Source of the DNA: Diadophis punctatus similis
Taxonomy: Eukaryota > Chordata > Lepidosauria > Squamata > Dipsadidae
Assembly: GCA_023053685.1 (NCBI GenBank)
Contig: JALIGW010000059.1
Location: 186,001 to 250,000 of the forward strand
DNA length: 64,000 nucleotides
Direction of reading: 5' to 3'
A program made the position numbers and the translations under genes. The notes beneath the pieces are model-generated. The model made no database searches and was not told the origin of the DNA. It was given only the letters and a program-made list of their open reading frames with translations. Below, in pieces: positions 24,804-39,030 of this stretch. How positions within the stretch are numbered: the stretch's first letter is position 1; each line of letters opens with the position of its first letter.

Positions 24804-25140
24804 TTTCCCTGAGGAGTTAGCCCAAGCCGTATCATAGAATTTACCAATTCAGCCAGAAAACTTCACTATTGACAGAGAGCTCAGAAATGAAAAAGAAACA
24901 CATATTCCTGTTCCCTAGGGTCTTGAAAGCCGAATTCTCACACCATTTTCAGATCCGAGCTTTCCCTGACGAGTTAGCCCAAGGCGTATCTCAGAATTTT
25001 CCATAGAACTGAATTCAGCCCGAAAACTTCACTTTTGACGCAGAGCTCAGAAATGAAAAAGAAACACATATTCCTGTTCCCTAGGGTCTGGAAAGCCAAA
25101 TTCTCACACCATTTTCAGATCCGAGCTTTCCCTGAGGAGT

Positions 25141-27000
25141 TAGCCCAACCCGTATCATACAATTTACCTTAGGACTCAATTCAGCCCGAAAACTTCACTT
25201 TTGACACAGAGCTCAGAAATGAAAAAGAAACACATATTCCTGTTTCCTAGTGTCTGGAAAACCGAATTCTCACACCATTTTCAGATCCGAGCTTTCCCTG
25301 ACAAGATAGCCAAAGACGTATCATAGAATTTACCAATTCAGCCAGAAAACTTCACTATTGACAGAGAGCTCAGAAATGAAAAAGAAACACATATTCCTGT
25401 TCCCTAGGGTCTCGAAAACCGAATTCTCACACCATTTTCTGATCCGAGCTTTCCCTGAGGAGTTAGCCCAAGCCGTATCATAGAATTTACCAATTCAGCC
25501 AGAAAACTTCACTATTGACACAGAGCTCAGAAATGAAAAAGAAACAGATATTCCTGTTCCCTAGGGTCTGGAAAGCCGAATTCTCACACCATTTTCAGAT
25601 CCGAGCTTTCCCTGACGAGTTAGCCCAAGGCGTATCTCAGAATTTTCTATAAAACTGAATTCAGCCCGAAAACTTCACTTTTGACACAGAGCTCAGAAAT
25701 GAAAAAGAAACACATATTCCTGTTTTCTAGGGTCTGGAAAACCGAATTCTCACACCATTTTCAGATCCGAGCTTTCCCTGACAAGATAGCCAAAGTCGTA
25801 TCATAGAATTTACCAATTCAGCCAGAAAACTTCACTATTGACAGAGAGCTCAGAAATGAAAAAGAAACAGTTATTCCTGTTCCCTAGCGTCTCGAAAACC
25901 GAATTCTCACACCATTTTCAGATCCGAGCTTTCCCTGAGGAGTTAGCCCAAGCCGTATCATAGAATTTACCAATTCAGTCCGAAAACTTCACTTTTGACA
26001 CAGAGCTCAGAAATGAAAAAGAAACAGATATTCCTGTTCCCTAGGGTCTTGAAAGCCGAATTCTCACACCATTTTCAGATCCGAGCTTTCCCTGACGAGT
26101 TAGCCCAAGGCGTATCTCAGAATTTTCCATAGAACTGAATTCAGCCTGAAAACTTCACTTTTGACGCAGAGCTCAGAAATGAAAAAGATACACATATTCC
26201 TGTTCCCTAGCGTCTGGAAAGCCAAATTCTCACACCATTTTCAGATCCGAGCTTTCCCTGAGGAGCTAGCCCAACCCGTATCACTGAATTTACCTTAGGA
26301 CTCAATTCAGCCCGAAAACTTCACTTTTGACACAGAGCTCAGAAATGAAAAAGAAACACATATTCCTGTTCCCTAGCGTCTGGAAAGCCTAATTCTCACG
26401 CCATTTTCAGATCCAAGCTTTCCCTGAGGAGTTAGCCCAAGCCGTATCATAGAATTTACCAATTCAGCCAGAAAACTTCACTTTTGACACAGAGCTCAGA
26501 AATGAAAAAGAAACAGATATTCCTGTTCCCTAGGGTCTGGAAAGCTGAATTCTCACACCATTTTCAGATCCGAGCTTTCCCTGACGAGTTAGCCCAAGCC
26601 GTATCATAGAATTTACCAATTCAGCCAGAAAACTTCACTATTGACACAGAGCTCAGAAATGAAAAAGAAACACATATTCCTGTTCCCTAGCGTCTGGAAA
26701 GCCTAATTCTCACGCCATTTTCAGATCCGAGCTTTCCCTGAGGAGTTAGCCCAAGCCGTATCATAGAATTTACCAATTTAGCCAGAAAACTTCACTTTTG
26801 ACACAGAGCTCAGAAATGAAAAAGAAACACATATTCCTGTTCCCTAGGGTCTGGAAAGCTGAATTCTCACACCATTTTCAGATCCGAGCTTTCCCTTAGG
26901 AGTTAGCCCAACCTGTATCATACAATTTACCTTAGGACTCAATTCAGACCGAAAACTTCACTTTTGACACAGAGCTCAGAAATGAAAAAGAAACACATAT
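25141..27000 (+). repeat. Segmental duplication, 5,491-bp offset (left member)
   Basis: This segment recurs about 5,491 bp downstream, at roughly 30,632-32,490. Checked anchors are tagcccaacccgtatcatac at 25,141 and 30,632, and the rare gaaaaagatacac variant at 26,187 and 31,678. Both copies share ttttctataaaactg, whereas the related copies at 35.3 and 40.6 kb have ttttccataaaactg. The offset fits 17 long plus 17 short monomers. The match probably extends left to about 24 kb with some point differences. Confidence 0.82.
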
Positions 27001-29360
27001 TCATGCTCTCCAGGGTCTGGAAAGCCAAAATCTCACACCATTTTCAGAACCGAGCTTTCCCTGAGGAGTTAGCCAAAGTCGTATTTTAGAATTTGCCTTG
27101 GGACTCAATTCAGCCCGAAAACTTCACTTTTGACACAGAGCTCAGAAATGAAAAAGAAACAGTTATTCCTGTTTCCTATGGTCTGGAAAGCCAAATTCTC
27201 ACACCATTTTCAGATCCGAGCTTTCCCTGAGGAGTTAGCCCAAGCCGTATCATAGAATTTACCAATTCAGTCCGAAAACTTCACTTTTAACGCAGAGCTC
27301 AGAAATGAAAAAGAAACACATATTCCTGTTCCCTAGGGTCTGGAAAGCCGAATTCTCACACCATTTTCAGATCCGAGCTTTCCCTGAGGAGTTAGCCCAA
27401 CCCGTATCATACAATTTACCTTAGGACTCAATTCAGCCCGAAAACTTCACTTTTGACACAGAGCTCAGAAATGAAAAAGAAACACATATTCCTGTTTCCT
27501 AGTGTCTGGAAAACCGAATTCTCACACCATTTTCAGATCCGAGCTTTCCCTGAGAAGATAGCCAAAGACGTATCATAGAATTTACCAATTCAGCCAGAAA
27601 ACTTCACTATTGACAGAGAGCTCAGAAATGAAAAAGAAACACATATTCCTGTTCCCTAGGGTCTCGAAAACCGAATTCTCACACCATTTTCTGATCCGAG
27701 CTTTCCCTGAGGAGTTAGCCCAAGCCGTATCATAGAATTTACCAATTCAGCCAGAAAACTTCACTATTGACACAGAGCTCAGAAATGAAAAAGAAACAGA
27801 TATTCCTGTTCCCTAGGGTCTGGAAAGCCGAATTCTCACACCATTTTAGGATCCGAGCTTTCCCTGACGAGTTAGCCCAAGGCGTTTCTCAGAATTTTCC
27901 ATAAAACTGAATTCAGCCCGAAAACTTCACTTTTGACACAGAGCTCAGAAATGAAAAAGAAACACATATTCCTGTTTTCTAGGGTCTGGAAAACCGAATT
28001 CTCACACCATTTTCAGATCCGAGCTTTCCCTGACAAGATAGCCAAAGTCGTATCATAGAATTTACCAATTTAGCCAGAAAACTTCACTTTTGACACAGAG
28101 CTCAGAAATGAAAAAGAAACACATATTCCTGTTCCCTAGGGTCTGGAAAGCTGAATTCTCACACCATTTTCAGATCCGAGCTTTCCCTTAGGAGTTAGCC
28201 CAACCTGTATCATACAATTTACCTTAGGACTCAATTCAGACCGAAAACTTCACTTTTGACACAGAGCTCAGAAATGAAAAAGAAACACATATTCATGCTC
28301 TCCAGGGTCTGGAAAGCCAAAATCTCACACCATTTTCAGAACCGAGCTTTCCCTGAGGAGTTAGCCAAAGTCGTATTTTAGAATTTGCCTTGGGACTCAA
28401 TTCAGCCCGAAAACTTCACTTTTGACACAGAGCTCAGAAATGAAAAAGAAACAGTTATTCCTGTTTCCTATGGTCTGGAAAGCCAAATTCTCACACCATT
28501 TTCAGATCCGAGCTTTCCCTGAGGAGTTAGCCCAAGCCGTATCATAGAATTTACCAATTCAGTCCGAAAACTTCACTTTTAACGCAGAGCTCAGAAATGA
28601 AAAAGAAACACATATTCCTGTTCCCTAGGGTCTGGAAAGCCGAATTCTCACACCATTTTCAGATCCGAGCTTTCCCTGAGGAGTTAGCCCAACCCGTATC
28701 ATACAATTTACCTTAGGACTCAATTCAGCCCGAAAACTTCACTTTTGACACAGAGCTCAGAAATGAAAAAGAAACACATATTCCTGTTTCCTAGTGTCTG
28801 GAAAACCGAATTCTCACACCATTTTCAGATCCGAGCTTTCCCTGAGAAGATAGCCAAAGACGTATCATAGAATTTACCAATTCAGCCAGAAAACTTCACT
28901 ATTGACAGAGAGCTCAGAAATGAAAAAGAAACACATATTCCTGTTCCCTAGGGTCTCGAAAACCGAATTCTCACACCATTTTCTGATCCGAGCTTTCCCT
29001 GAGGAGTTAGCCCAAGCCGTATCATAGAATTTACCAATTCAGCCAGAAAACTTCACTATTGACACAGAGCTCAGAAATGAAAAAGAAACAGATATTCCTG
29101 TTCCCTAGGGTCTGGAAAGCCGAATTCTCACACCATTTTAGGATCCGAGCTTTCCCTGACGAGTTAGCCCAAGGCGTTTCTCAGAATTTTCCATAAAACT
29201 GAATTCAGCCCGAAAACTTCACTTTTGACACAGAGCTCAGAAATGAAAAAGAAACACATATTCCTGTTTTCTAGGGTCTGGAAAACCGAATTCTCACACC
29301 ATTTTCAGATCCGAGCTTTCCCTGACAAGATAGCCAAAGTCGTATCATAGAATTTACCAA
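26777..29360 (+). repeat. Eight-monomer (1,292-bp) tandem duplication
   Basis: Three markers repeat at exactly 1,292 bp: the caatttagcc variant at 26,777 and 28,069, cttttaacgcag at 27,284 and 28,576, and ttttaggatcc at 27,844 and 29,136. The length equals four long plus four short monomers. The junction lies near 28,069, where a gacaagatag monomer runs into the tttagcc form instead of its usual ttcagcc follower. No differences between copies were noticed by eye, so the event looks young. Confidence 0.88.
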
Positions 29361-32060
29361 TTCAGCCAGAAAACTTCACTATTGACAGAGAGCTCAGAAA
29401 TGAAAAAGAAACAGTTATTCCTGTTCCCTAGCGTCTCAAAAACCGAATTCTCACACCATTTTCAGATCCGAGCTTTCCCTGAGGAGTTAGCCCAAGCCGT
29501 ATCATAGAATTTACCAATTCAGCCAGAAAACTTCACTATTGACAGAGAGCTCAGAAATGAAAAAGAAACACATATTCCTGTTCCCTAGGGTCTTGAAAGC
29601 CGAATTCTCACACCATTTTCAGATCCGAGCTTTCATTGACGAGTTAGCCCAAGGCGTATCTCAGAATTTTCCATAGAACTGAATTCAGCCCGAAAACTTC
29701 ACTTTTGACGCAGAGCTCAGAAATGAAAAAGAAACACATATTCCTGTTCCCTAGGGTCTGGAAAGCCAAATTCTCACACCATTTTCAGATCCGAGCTTTC
29801 CCTGAGGAGTTAGCCCAACCCGTATCACTGAATTTACCTTAGGACTCAATTCAGCCCGAAAACTTCACTTTTGACACAGAGCTCAGAAATGAAAAAGAAA
29901 CACATATTCCTGTTCCCTAGGGTCTTGAAAGCCGAATTCTCACACCATTTTCAGATCCGAGCTTTCCCTGACGAGTTAGCCCAAGGCGTATCTCAGAATT
30001 TTCCATAGAACTGAATTCTGCCCGAAAACTTCACTTTTGACGCAGAGCTCAGAAATGAAAAAGAAACACATATTCCTGTTCCCTAGGGTCTGGAAAGCCA
30101 AATTCTCACACCATTTTCAGATCCGAGCTTTCCCTGAGGAGTTAGCCCAACCCGTATCACTGAATTTACCTTAGGACTCAATTCAGCCCGAAAACTTCAC
30201 TTTTGACACAGAGCTCAGAAATGAAAAAGAAACACATATTCCTGTTCCCTAGCGTCTGGAAAGCCTAATTCTCACGCCATTTTCAGATCCGAGCTTTCCC
30301 TGAGGAGTTAGCCCAAGCCGTATCATAGAATTTACCAATTCAGCCAGAAAACTTCACTATTGACAGAGAGCTCAGAAATGAAAAAGAAACACATATTCCT
30401 GTTCCCTAGGGTCTTGAAAGCCGAATTCTCACACCATTTTCAGATCCGAGCTTTCCCTGACGAGTTAGCCCAAGGCGTATCTCAGAATTTTCCATAGAAC
30501 TGAATTCAGCCCGAAAACTTCACTTTTGACGCAGAGCTCAGAAATGAAAAAGAAACACATATTCCTGTTCCCTAGGGTCTGGAAAGCCAAATTCTCACAC
30601 CATTTTCAGATCCGAGCTTTCCCTGAGGAGTTAGCCCAACCCGTATCATACAATTTACCTTAGGACTCAATTCAGCCCGAAAACTTCACTTTTGACACAG
30701 AGCTCAGAAATGAAAAAGAAACACATATTCCTGTTTCCTAGTGTCTGGAAAACCGAATTCTCACACCATTTTCAGATCCGAGCTTTCCCTGACAAGATAG
30801 CCAAAGACGTATCATAGAATTTACCAATTCAGCCAGAAAACTTCACTATTGACAGAGAGCTCAGAAATGAAAAAGAAACACATATTCCTGTTCCCTAGGG
30901 TCTCGAAAACCGAATTCTCACACCATTTTCTGATCCGAGCTTTCCCTGAGGAGTTAGCCCAAGCCGTATCATAGAATTTACCAATTCAGCCAGAAAACTT
31001 CACTATTGACACAGAGCTCAGAAATGAAAAAGAAACAGATATTCCTGTTCCCTAGGGTCTGGAAAGCCGAATTCTCACACCATTTTCAGATCCGAGCTTT
31101 CCCTGACGAGTTAGCCCAAGGCGTATCTCAGAATTTTCTATAAAACTGAATTCAGCCCGAAAACTTCACTTTTGACACAGAGCTCAGAAATGAAAAAGAA
31201 ACACATATTCCTGTTTTCTAGGGTCTGGAAAACCGAATTCTCACACCATTTTCAGATCCGAGCTTTCCCTGACAAGATAGCCAAAGTCGTATCATAGAAT
31301 TTACCAATTCAGCCAGAAAACTTCACTATTGACAGAGAGCTCAGAAATGAAAAAGAAACAGTTATTCCTGTTCCCTAGCGTCTCGAAAACCGAATTCTCA
31401 CACCATTTTCAGATCCGAGCTTTCCCTGAGGAGTTAGCCCAAGCCGTATCATAGAATTTACCAATTCAGTCCGAAAACTTCACTTTTGACACAGAGCTCA
31501 GAAATGAAAAAGAAACAGATATTCCTGTTCCCTAGGGTCTTGAAAGCCGAATTCTCACACCATTTTCAGATCCGAGCTTTCCCTGACGAGTTAGCCCAAG
31601 GCGTATCTCAGAATTTTCCATAGAACTGAATTCAGCCTGAAAACTTCACTTTTGACGCAGAGCTCAGAAATGAAAAAGATACACATATTCCTGTTCCCTA
31701 GCGTCTGGAAAGCCAAATTCTCACACCATTTTCAGATCCGAGCTTTCCCTGAGGAGCTAGCCCAACCCGTATCACTGAATTTACCTTAGGACTCAATTCA
31801 GCCCGAAAACTTCACTTTTGACACAGAGCTCAGAAATGAAAAAGAAACACATATTCCTGTTCCCTAGCGTCTGGAAAGCCTAATTCTCACGCCATTTTCA
31901 GATCCAAGCTTTCCCTGAGGAGTTAGCCCAAGCCGTATCATAGAATTTACCAATTCAGCCAGAAAACTTCACTTTTGACACAGAGCTCAGAAATGAAAAA
32001 GAAACAGATATTCCTGTTCCCTAGGGTCTGGAAAGCTGAATTCTCACACCATTTTCAGAT
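28069..32060 (+). repeat. Left member of a 9,515-bp-offset segmental duplication
   Basis: Rare variants repeat 9,515 bp downstream: cttttaacgc at 28,576 and 38,091, tttcattgac at 29,631 and 39,146, gaattctg at 30,013 and 39,528, and gatacac at 31,678 and 41,193. At its left end (28,069 against 37,261) the offset is 9,192 bp, because the right copy has two extra monomers near 37.7-38.0 kb. The match stops at about 32,066/41,581, where gacgagttag faces gacaagatag. Confidence 0.86.
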
Positions 32061-34040
32061 CCGAGCTTTCCCTGACGAGTTAGCCCAAGCCGTATCATAG
32101 AATTTACCAATTCAGCCAGAAAACTTCACTATTGACACAGAGCTCAGAAATGAAAAAGAAACACATATTCCTGTTCCCTAGCGTCTGGAAAGCCTAATTC
32201 TCACGCCATTTTCAGATCCGAGCTTTCCCTGAGGAGTTAGCCCAAGCCGTATCATAGAATTTACCAATTTAGCCAGAAAACTTCACTTTTGACACAGAGC
32301 TCAGAAATGAAAAAGAAACACATATTCCTGTTCCCTAGGGTCTGGAAAGCTGAATTCTCACACCATTTTCAGATCCGAGCTTTCCCTTAGGAGTTAGCCC
32401 AACCTGTATCATACAATTTACCTTAGGACTCAATTCAGACCGAAAACTTCACTTTTGACACAGAGCTCAGAAATGAAAAAGAAACACATATTCATGCTCT
32501 CCAGGGTCTGGAAAGCCAAAATCTCACACCATTTTCAGAACCGAGCTTTCCCTGAGGAGTTAGCCAAAGTCGTATTTTAGAATTTGCCTTGGGACTCAAT
32601 TCAGCCCGAAAACTTCACTTTTGACACAGAGCTCAGAAATGAAAAAGAAACAGTTATTCCTGTTTCCTATGGTCTGGAAAGCCAAATTCTCACACCATTT
32701 TCAGATCCGAGCTTTCCCTGACGAGTTAGCCCAAGCCGTATCATAGAATTTACCAATTCAGCCAGAAAACTTCACTATTGACACAGAGCTCAGAAATGAA
32801 AAAGAAACAGATATTCCTGTTCCCTAGGGTCTCGAAAACCGAATTCTCACACCATTTTCAGATCCGAGCTTTCCCTGAGGAGTTAGCCCAAGCCGTATCA
32901 TAGAATTTACCAATTCAGTCCGAAAACTTCACTTTTGACAGAGAGCTCAGAAATGAAAAAGAAACAGATAGTCCTGTTCCCTAGGGTCTTGAAAGCCGAA
33001 TTCTCACACCATTATCAGATCCGAGCTTTCCCTGACGAGTTAGCCCAAGGCGTATCTCAGAATTTTCCATAGAACTGAATTCAGCCCGAAAACTTCACTT
33101 TTAACGCAGAGCTCAGAAATGAAAAAGAAACACATATTCCTGTTCCCTAGGGTCTGGAAAGCCGAATTCTCACACCATTTTCAGATCCGAGCTTTCCCTG
33201 AGGAGTTAGCCCAACCCGTATCATACAATTTACCTTAGGACTCAATTCAGCCCGAAAACTTCACTTTTGACACAGAGCTCAGAAATGAAAAAGAAACACA
33301 TATTCCTGTTTCCTAGTGTCTGGAAAACCGAATTCTCACACCATTTTCAGATCCGAGCTTTCCCTGAGAAGATAGCCAAAGACGTATCATAGAATTTACC
33401 AATTCAGCCAGAAAACTTCACTATTGACAGAGAGCTCAGAAATGAAAAAGAAACACATATTCCTGTTCCCTAGGGTCTCGAAAACCGAATTCTCACACCA
33501 TTTTCTGATCCGAGCTTTCCCTGAGGAGTTAGCCCAAGCCGTATCATAGAATTTACCAATTCAGCCAGAAAACTTCACTATTGACACAGAGCTCAGAAAT
33601 GAAAAAGAAACAGATATTCCTGTTCCCTAGGGTCTGGAAAGCCGAATTCTCACACCATTTTAGGATCCGAGCTTTCCCTGACGAGTTAGCCCAAGGCGTT
33701 TCTCAGAATTTTCCATAAAACTGAATTCAGCCCGAAAACTTCACTTTTGACACAGAGCTCAGAAATGAAAAAGAAACACATATTCCTGTTTTCTAGGGTC
33801 TGGAAAACCGAATTCTCACACCATTTTCAGATCCGAGCTTTCCCTGACAAGATAGCCAAAGTCGTATCATAGAATTTACCAATTCAGCCAGAAAACTTCA
33901 CTATTGACAGAGAGCTCAGAAATGAAAAAGAAACAGTTATTCCTGTTCCCTAGCGTCTCAAAAACCGAATTCTCACACCATTTTCAGATCCGAGCTTTCC
34001 CTGAGGAGTTAGCCCAAGCCGTATCATAGAATTTACCAAT

Positions 34041-36262
34041 TCAGCCCGAAAACTTCACTTTTGACACAGAGCTCAGAAATGAAAAAGAAACACATATTCC
34101 TGTTCCCTAGGGTCTTGAAAGCCGAATTCTCACACCATTTTCAGATCCGAGCTTTCCCTGACGAGTTAGCCCAAGGCGTATCTCAGAATTTTCCATAGAA
34201 CTGAATTCTGCCCGAAAACTTCACTTTTGACGCAGAGCTCAGAAATGAAAAAGAAACACATATTCCTGTTCCCTAGGGTCTGGAAAGCCAAATTCTCACA
34301 CCATTTTCAGATCCGAGCTTTCCCTGAGGAGTTAGCCCAACCCGTATCACTGAATTTACCTTAGGACTCAATTCAGCCCGAAAACTTCACTTTTGACACA
34401 GAGCTCAGAAATGAAAAAGAAACACATATTCCTGTTCCCTAGCGTCTGGAAAGCCTAATTCTCACGCCATTTTCAGATCCGAGCTTTCCCTGAGGAGTTA
34501 GCCCAAGCCGTATCATAGAATTTACCAATTCAGCCAGAAAACTTCACTATTGACAGAGAGCTCAGAAATGAAAAAGAAACACATATTCCTGTTCCCTAGG
34601 GTCTTGAAAGCCGAATTCTCACACCATTTTCAGATCCGAGCTTTCCCTGACGAGTTAGCCCAAGGCGTATCTCAGAATTTTCCATAGAACTGAATTCAGC
34701 CCGAAAACTTCACTTTTGACGCAGAGCTCAGAAATGAAAAAGAAACACATATTCCTGTTCCCTAGGGTCTGGAAAGCCAAATTCTCACACCATTTTCAGA
34801 TCCGAGCTTTCCCTGAGGAGTTAGCCCAACCCGTATCATACAATTTACCTTAGGACTCAATTCAGCCCGAAAACTTCACTTTTGACACAGAGCTCAGAAA
34901 TGAAAAAGAAACACATATTCCTGTTTCCTAGTGTCTGGAAAACCGAATTCTCACACCATTTTCAGATCCGAGCTTTCCCTGACAAGATAGCCAAAGACGT
35001 ATCATAGAATTTACCAATTCAGCCAGAAAACTTCACTATTGACAGAGAGCTCAGAAATGAAAAAGAAACACATATTCCTGTTCCCTAGGGTCTCGAAAAC
35101 CGAATTCTCACACCATTTTCTGATCCGAGCTTTCCCTGAGGAGTTAGCCCAAGCCGTATCATAGAATTTACCAATTCAGCCAGAAAACTTCACTATTGAC
35201 ACAGAGCTCAGAAATGAAAAAGAAACAGATATTCCTGTTCCCTAGGGTCTGGAAAGCCGAATTCTCACACCATTTTCAGATCCGAGCTTTCCCTGACGAG
35301 TTAGCCCAAGGCGTATCTCAGAATTTTCCATAAAACTGAATTCAGCCCGAAAACTTCACTTTTGACACAGAGCTCAGAAATGAAAAAGAAACACATATTC
35401 CTGTTTTCTAGGGTCTGGAAAACTGAATTCTCACACCATTTTCAGATCTGAGCTTTCCCTGACAAGATAGCCAAAGTCGTATCATAGAATTTACCAATTC
35501 AGCCAGAAAACTTCACTATTGACAGAGAGCTCAGAAATGAAAAAGAAACAGTTATTCCTGTTCCCTAGCGTCTCAAAAACCGAATTCTCACACCATTTTC
35601 AGATCCGAGCTTTCCCTGAGGAGTTAGCCCAAGCCGTATCATAGAATTTACCAATTCAGTCCGAAAACTTCACTTTTGACACAGAGCTCAGAAATGAAAA
35701 AGAAACAGATATTCCTGTTCCCTAGGGTCTTGAAAGCCGAATTCTCACACCATTTTCAGATCCGAGCTTTCCCTGACGAGTTAGCCCAAGGCGTATCTCA
35801 GAATTTTCCATAGAACTGAATTCAGCCTGAAAACTTCACTTTTGACGCAGAGCTCAGAAATGAAAAAGATACACATATTCCTGTTCCCTAGCGTCTGGAA
35901 AGCCAAATTCTCACACCATTTTCAGATCCGAGCTTTCCCTGAGGAGCTAGCCCAACCCGTATCACTGAATTTACCTTAGGACTCAATTCAGCCCGAAAAC
36001 TTCACTTTTGACACAGAGCTCAGAAATGAAAAAGAAACACATATTCCTGTTCCCTAGCGTCTGGAAAGCCTAATTCTCACACCATTTTCAGATCCAAGCT
36101 TTCCCTGAGGAGTTAGCCCAAGCCGTATCATAGAATTTACCAATTCAGCCAGAAAACTTCACTTTTGACACAGAGCTCAGAAATGAAAAAGAAACAGATA
36201 TTCCTGTTCCCTAGGGTCTGGAAAGCTGAATTCTCACACCATTTTCAGATCCGAGCTTTCCC
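34041..36262 (+). repeat. Copy of 29.9-32.1 kb at 4,190 bp, and of 39.4-41.6 kb at 5,325 bp
   Basis: The gaattctg variant at 34,203 lies 4,190 bp after that at 30,013 and 5,325 bp before that at 39,528. The gatacac variant at 35,868 fits the same two offsets. With the 39.4-41.6 kb copy it shares further private variants, ggaaaactgaattc and cagatctgag (about 35,421 and 40,745), that the 30-32 kb copy lacks. The 34 and 39.5 kb segments are therefore the closest relatives. Confidence 0.83.
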
Positions 36263-37473
36263 TGACAAGATAGCCAAAGACGTATCATAGAATTTACCAA
36301 TTCAGCCAGAAAACTTCACTATTGACAGAGAGCTCAGAAATGAAAAAGAAACACATATTCCTGTTCCCTAGGGTCTCGAAAACCGAATTCTCACACCATT
36401 TTCTGATCCGAGCTTTCCCTGAGGAGTTAGCCCAAGCCGTATCATAGAATTTACCAATTCAGCCAGAAAACTTCACTATTGACACAGAGCTCAGAAATGA
36501 AAAAGAAACAGATATTCCTGTTCCCTAGGGTCTTGAAAGCCGAATTCTCACACCATTTTCAGATCCGAGCTTTCCCTGACGAGTTAGCCCAAGGCGTATC
36601 TCAGAATTTTCCATAGAACTGAATTCAGCCTGAAAACTTCACTTTTGACGCAGAGCTCAGAAATGAAAAAGATACACATATTCCTGTTCCCTAGCGTCTG
36701 GAAAGCCAAATTCTCACACCATTTTCAGATCCGAGCTTTCCCTGAGGAGCTAGCCCAACCCGTATCACTGAATTTACCTTAGGACTCAATTCAGCCCGAA
36801 AACTTCACTTTTGACACAGAGCTCAGAAATGAAAAAGAAACACATATTCCTGTTCCCTAGCGTCTGGAAAGCCTAATTCTCACGCCATTTTCAGATCCAA
36901 GCTTTCCCTGAGGAGTTAGCCCAAGCCGTATCATAGAATTTACCAATTCAGCCAGAAAACTTCACTTTTGACACAGAGCTCAGAAATGAAAAAGAAACAG
37001 ATATTCCTGTTCCCTAGGGTCTGGAAAGCTGAATTCTCACACCATTTTCAGATCCGAGCTTTCCCTGACGAGTTAGCCCAAGCCGTATCATAGAATTTAC
37101 CAATTCAGCCAGAAAACTTCACTATTGACACAGAGCTCAGAAATGAAAAAGAAACACATATTCCTGTTCCCTAGCGTCTGGAAAGCCTAATTCTCACGCC
37201 ATTTTCAGATCCGAGCTTTCCCTGAGGAGTTAGCCCAAGCCGTATCATAGAATTTACCAATTTAGCCAGAAAACTTCACTTTTGACACAGAGCTCAGAAA
37301 TGAAAAAGAAACACATATTCCTGTTCCCTAGGGTCTGGAAAGCTGAATTCTCACACCATTTTCAGATCCGAGCTTTCCCTTAGGAGTTAGCCCAACCTGT
37401 ATCATACAATTTACCTTAGGACTCAATTCAGACCGAAAACTTCACTTTTGACACAGAGCTCAGAAATGAAAAA
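35868..37473 (+). repeat. Five-monomer (803-bp) repeated register
   Basis: The gaaaaagatacac variant occurs at 35,868 and again at 36,671, 803 bp apart (two long plus three short monomers). The second copy and what follows match the 31.5-34.0 kb segment at an offset of 4,993 bp. The site therefore marks where two higher-order duplications meet. Edges are approximate. Confidence 0.72.
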
Positions 37474-39030
37474 GAAACACATATTCATGCTCTCCAGGGT
37501 CTGGAAAGCCAAAATCTCACACCATTTTCAGAACCGAGCTTTCCCTGAGGAGTTAGCCAAAGTCGTATTTTAGAATTTGCCTTGGGACTCAATTCAGCCC
37601 GAAAACTTCACTTTTGACACAGAGCTCAGAAATGAAAAAGAAACAGTTATTCCTGTTTCCTATGGTCTGGAAAGCCAAATTCTCACACCATTTTCAGATC
37701 CGAGCTTTCCCTGACGAGTTAGCCCAAGCCGTATCATAGAATTTACCAATTCAGCCAGAAAACTTCACTATTGACACAGAGCTCAGAAATGAAAAAGAAA
37801 CAGATATTCCTGTTCCCTAGGGTCTCGAAAACCGAATTCTCACACCATTTTCAGATCCGAGCTTTCCCTGAGGAGTTAGCCCAAGCCGTATCATAGAATT
37901 TACCAATTCAGTCCGAAAACTTCACTTTTGACAGAGAGCTCAGAAATGAAAAAGAAACAGATAGTCCTGTTCCCTAGGGTCTTGAAAGCCGAATTCTCAC
38001 ACCATTATCAGATCCGAGCTTTCCCTGACGAGTTAGCCCAAGGCGTATCTCAGAATTTTCCATAGAACTGAATTCAGCCCGAAAACTTCACTTTTAACGC
38101 AGAGCTCAGAAATGAAAAAGAAACACATATTCCTGTTCCCTAGGGTCTGGAAAGCCGAATTCTCACACCATTTTCAGATCCGAGCTTTCCCTGAGGAGTT
38201 AGCCCAACCCGTATCATACAATTTACCTTAGGACTCAATTCAGCCCGAAAACTTCACTTTTGACACAGAGCTCAGAAATGAAAAAGAAACACATATTCCT
38301 GTTTCCTAGTGTCTGGAAAACCGAATTCTCACACCATTTTCAGATCCGAGCTTTCCCTGAGAAGATAGCCAAAGACGTATCATAGAATTTACCAATTCAG
38401 CCAGAAAACTTCACTATTGACAGAGAGCTCAGAAATGAAAAAGAAACACATATTCCTGTTCCCTAGGGTCTCGAAAACCGAATTCTCACACCATTTTCTG
38501 ATCCGAGCTTTCCCTGAGGAGTTAGCCCAAGCCGTATCATAGAATTTACCAATTCAGCCAGAAAACTTCACTATTGACACAGAGCTCAGAAATGAAAAAG
38601 AAACAGATATTCCTGTTCCCTAGGGTCTGGAAAGCCGAATTCTCACACCATTTTAGGATCCGAGCTTTCCCTGACGAGTTAGCCCAAGGCGTTTCTCAGA
38701 ATTTTCCATAAAACTGAATTCAGCCCGAAAACTTCACTTTTGACACAGAGCTCAGAAATGAAAAAGAAACACATATTCCTGTTTTCTAGGGTCTGGAAAA
38801 CCGAATTCTCACACCATTTTCAGATCCGAGCTTTCCCTGACAAGATAGCCAAAGTCGTATCATAGAATTTACCAATTCAGCCAGAAAACTTCACTATTGA
38901 CAGAGAGCTCAGAAATGAAAAAGAAACAGTTATTCCTGTTCCCTAGCGTCTCAAAAACCGAATTCTCACACCATTTTCAGATCCGAGCTTTCCCTGAGGA
39001 GTTAGCCCAAGCCGTATCATAGAATTTACC
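36500..39030 (+). repeat. Copy of 31.5-34.0 kb, 4,993-bp offset
   Basis: Anchors are the tcttgaaagc start at 31,538 and 36,531, gatacac at 31,678 and 36,671, attatcag at 33,011 and 38,004, and ttttaggatcc at 33,658 and 38,651. The offset equals 31 monomers (14 long, 17 short). The match ends near 34,040/39,033, where the left copy has cagcccgaaaac and the right has cagccagaaaac. Confidence 0.85.
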
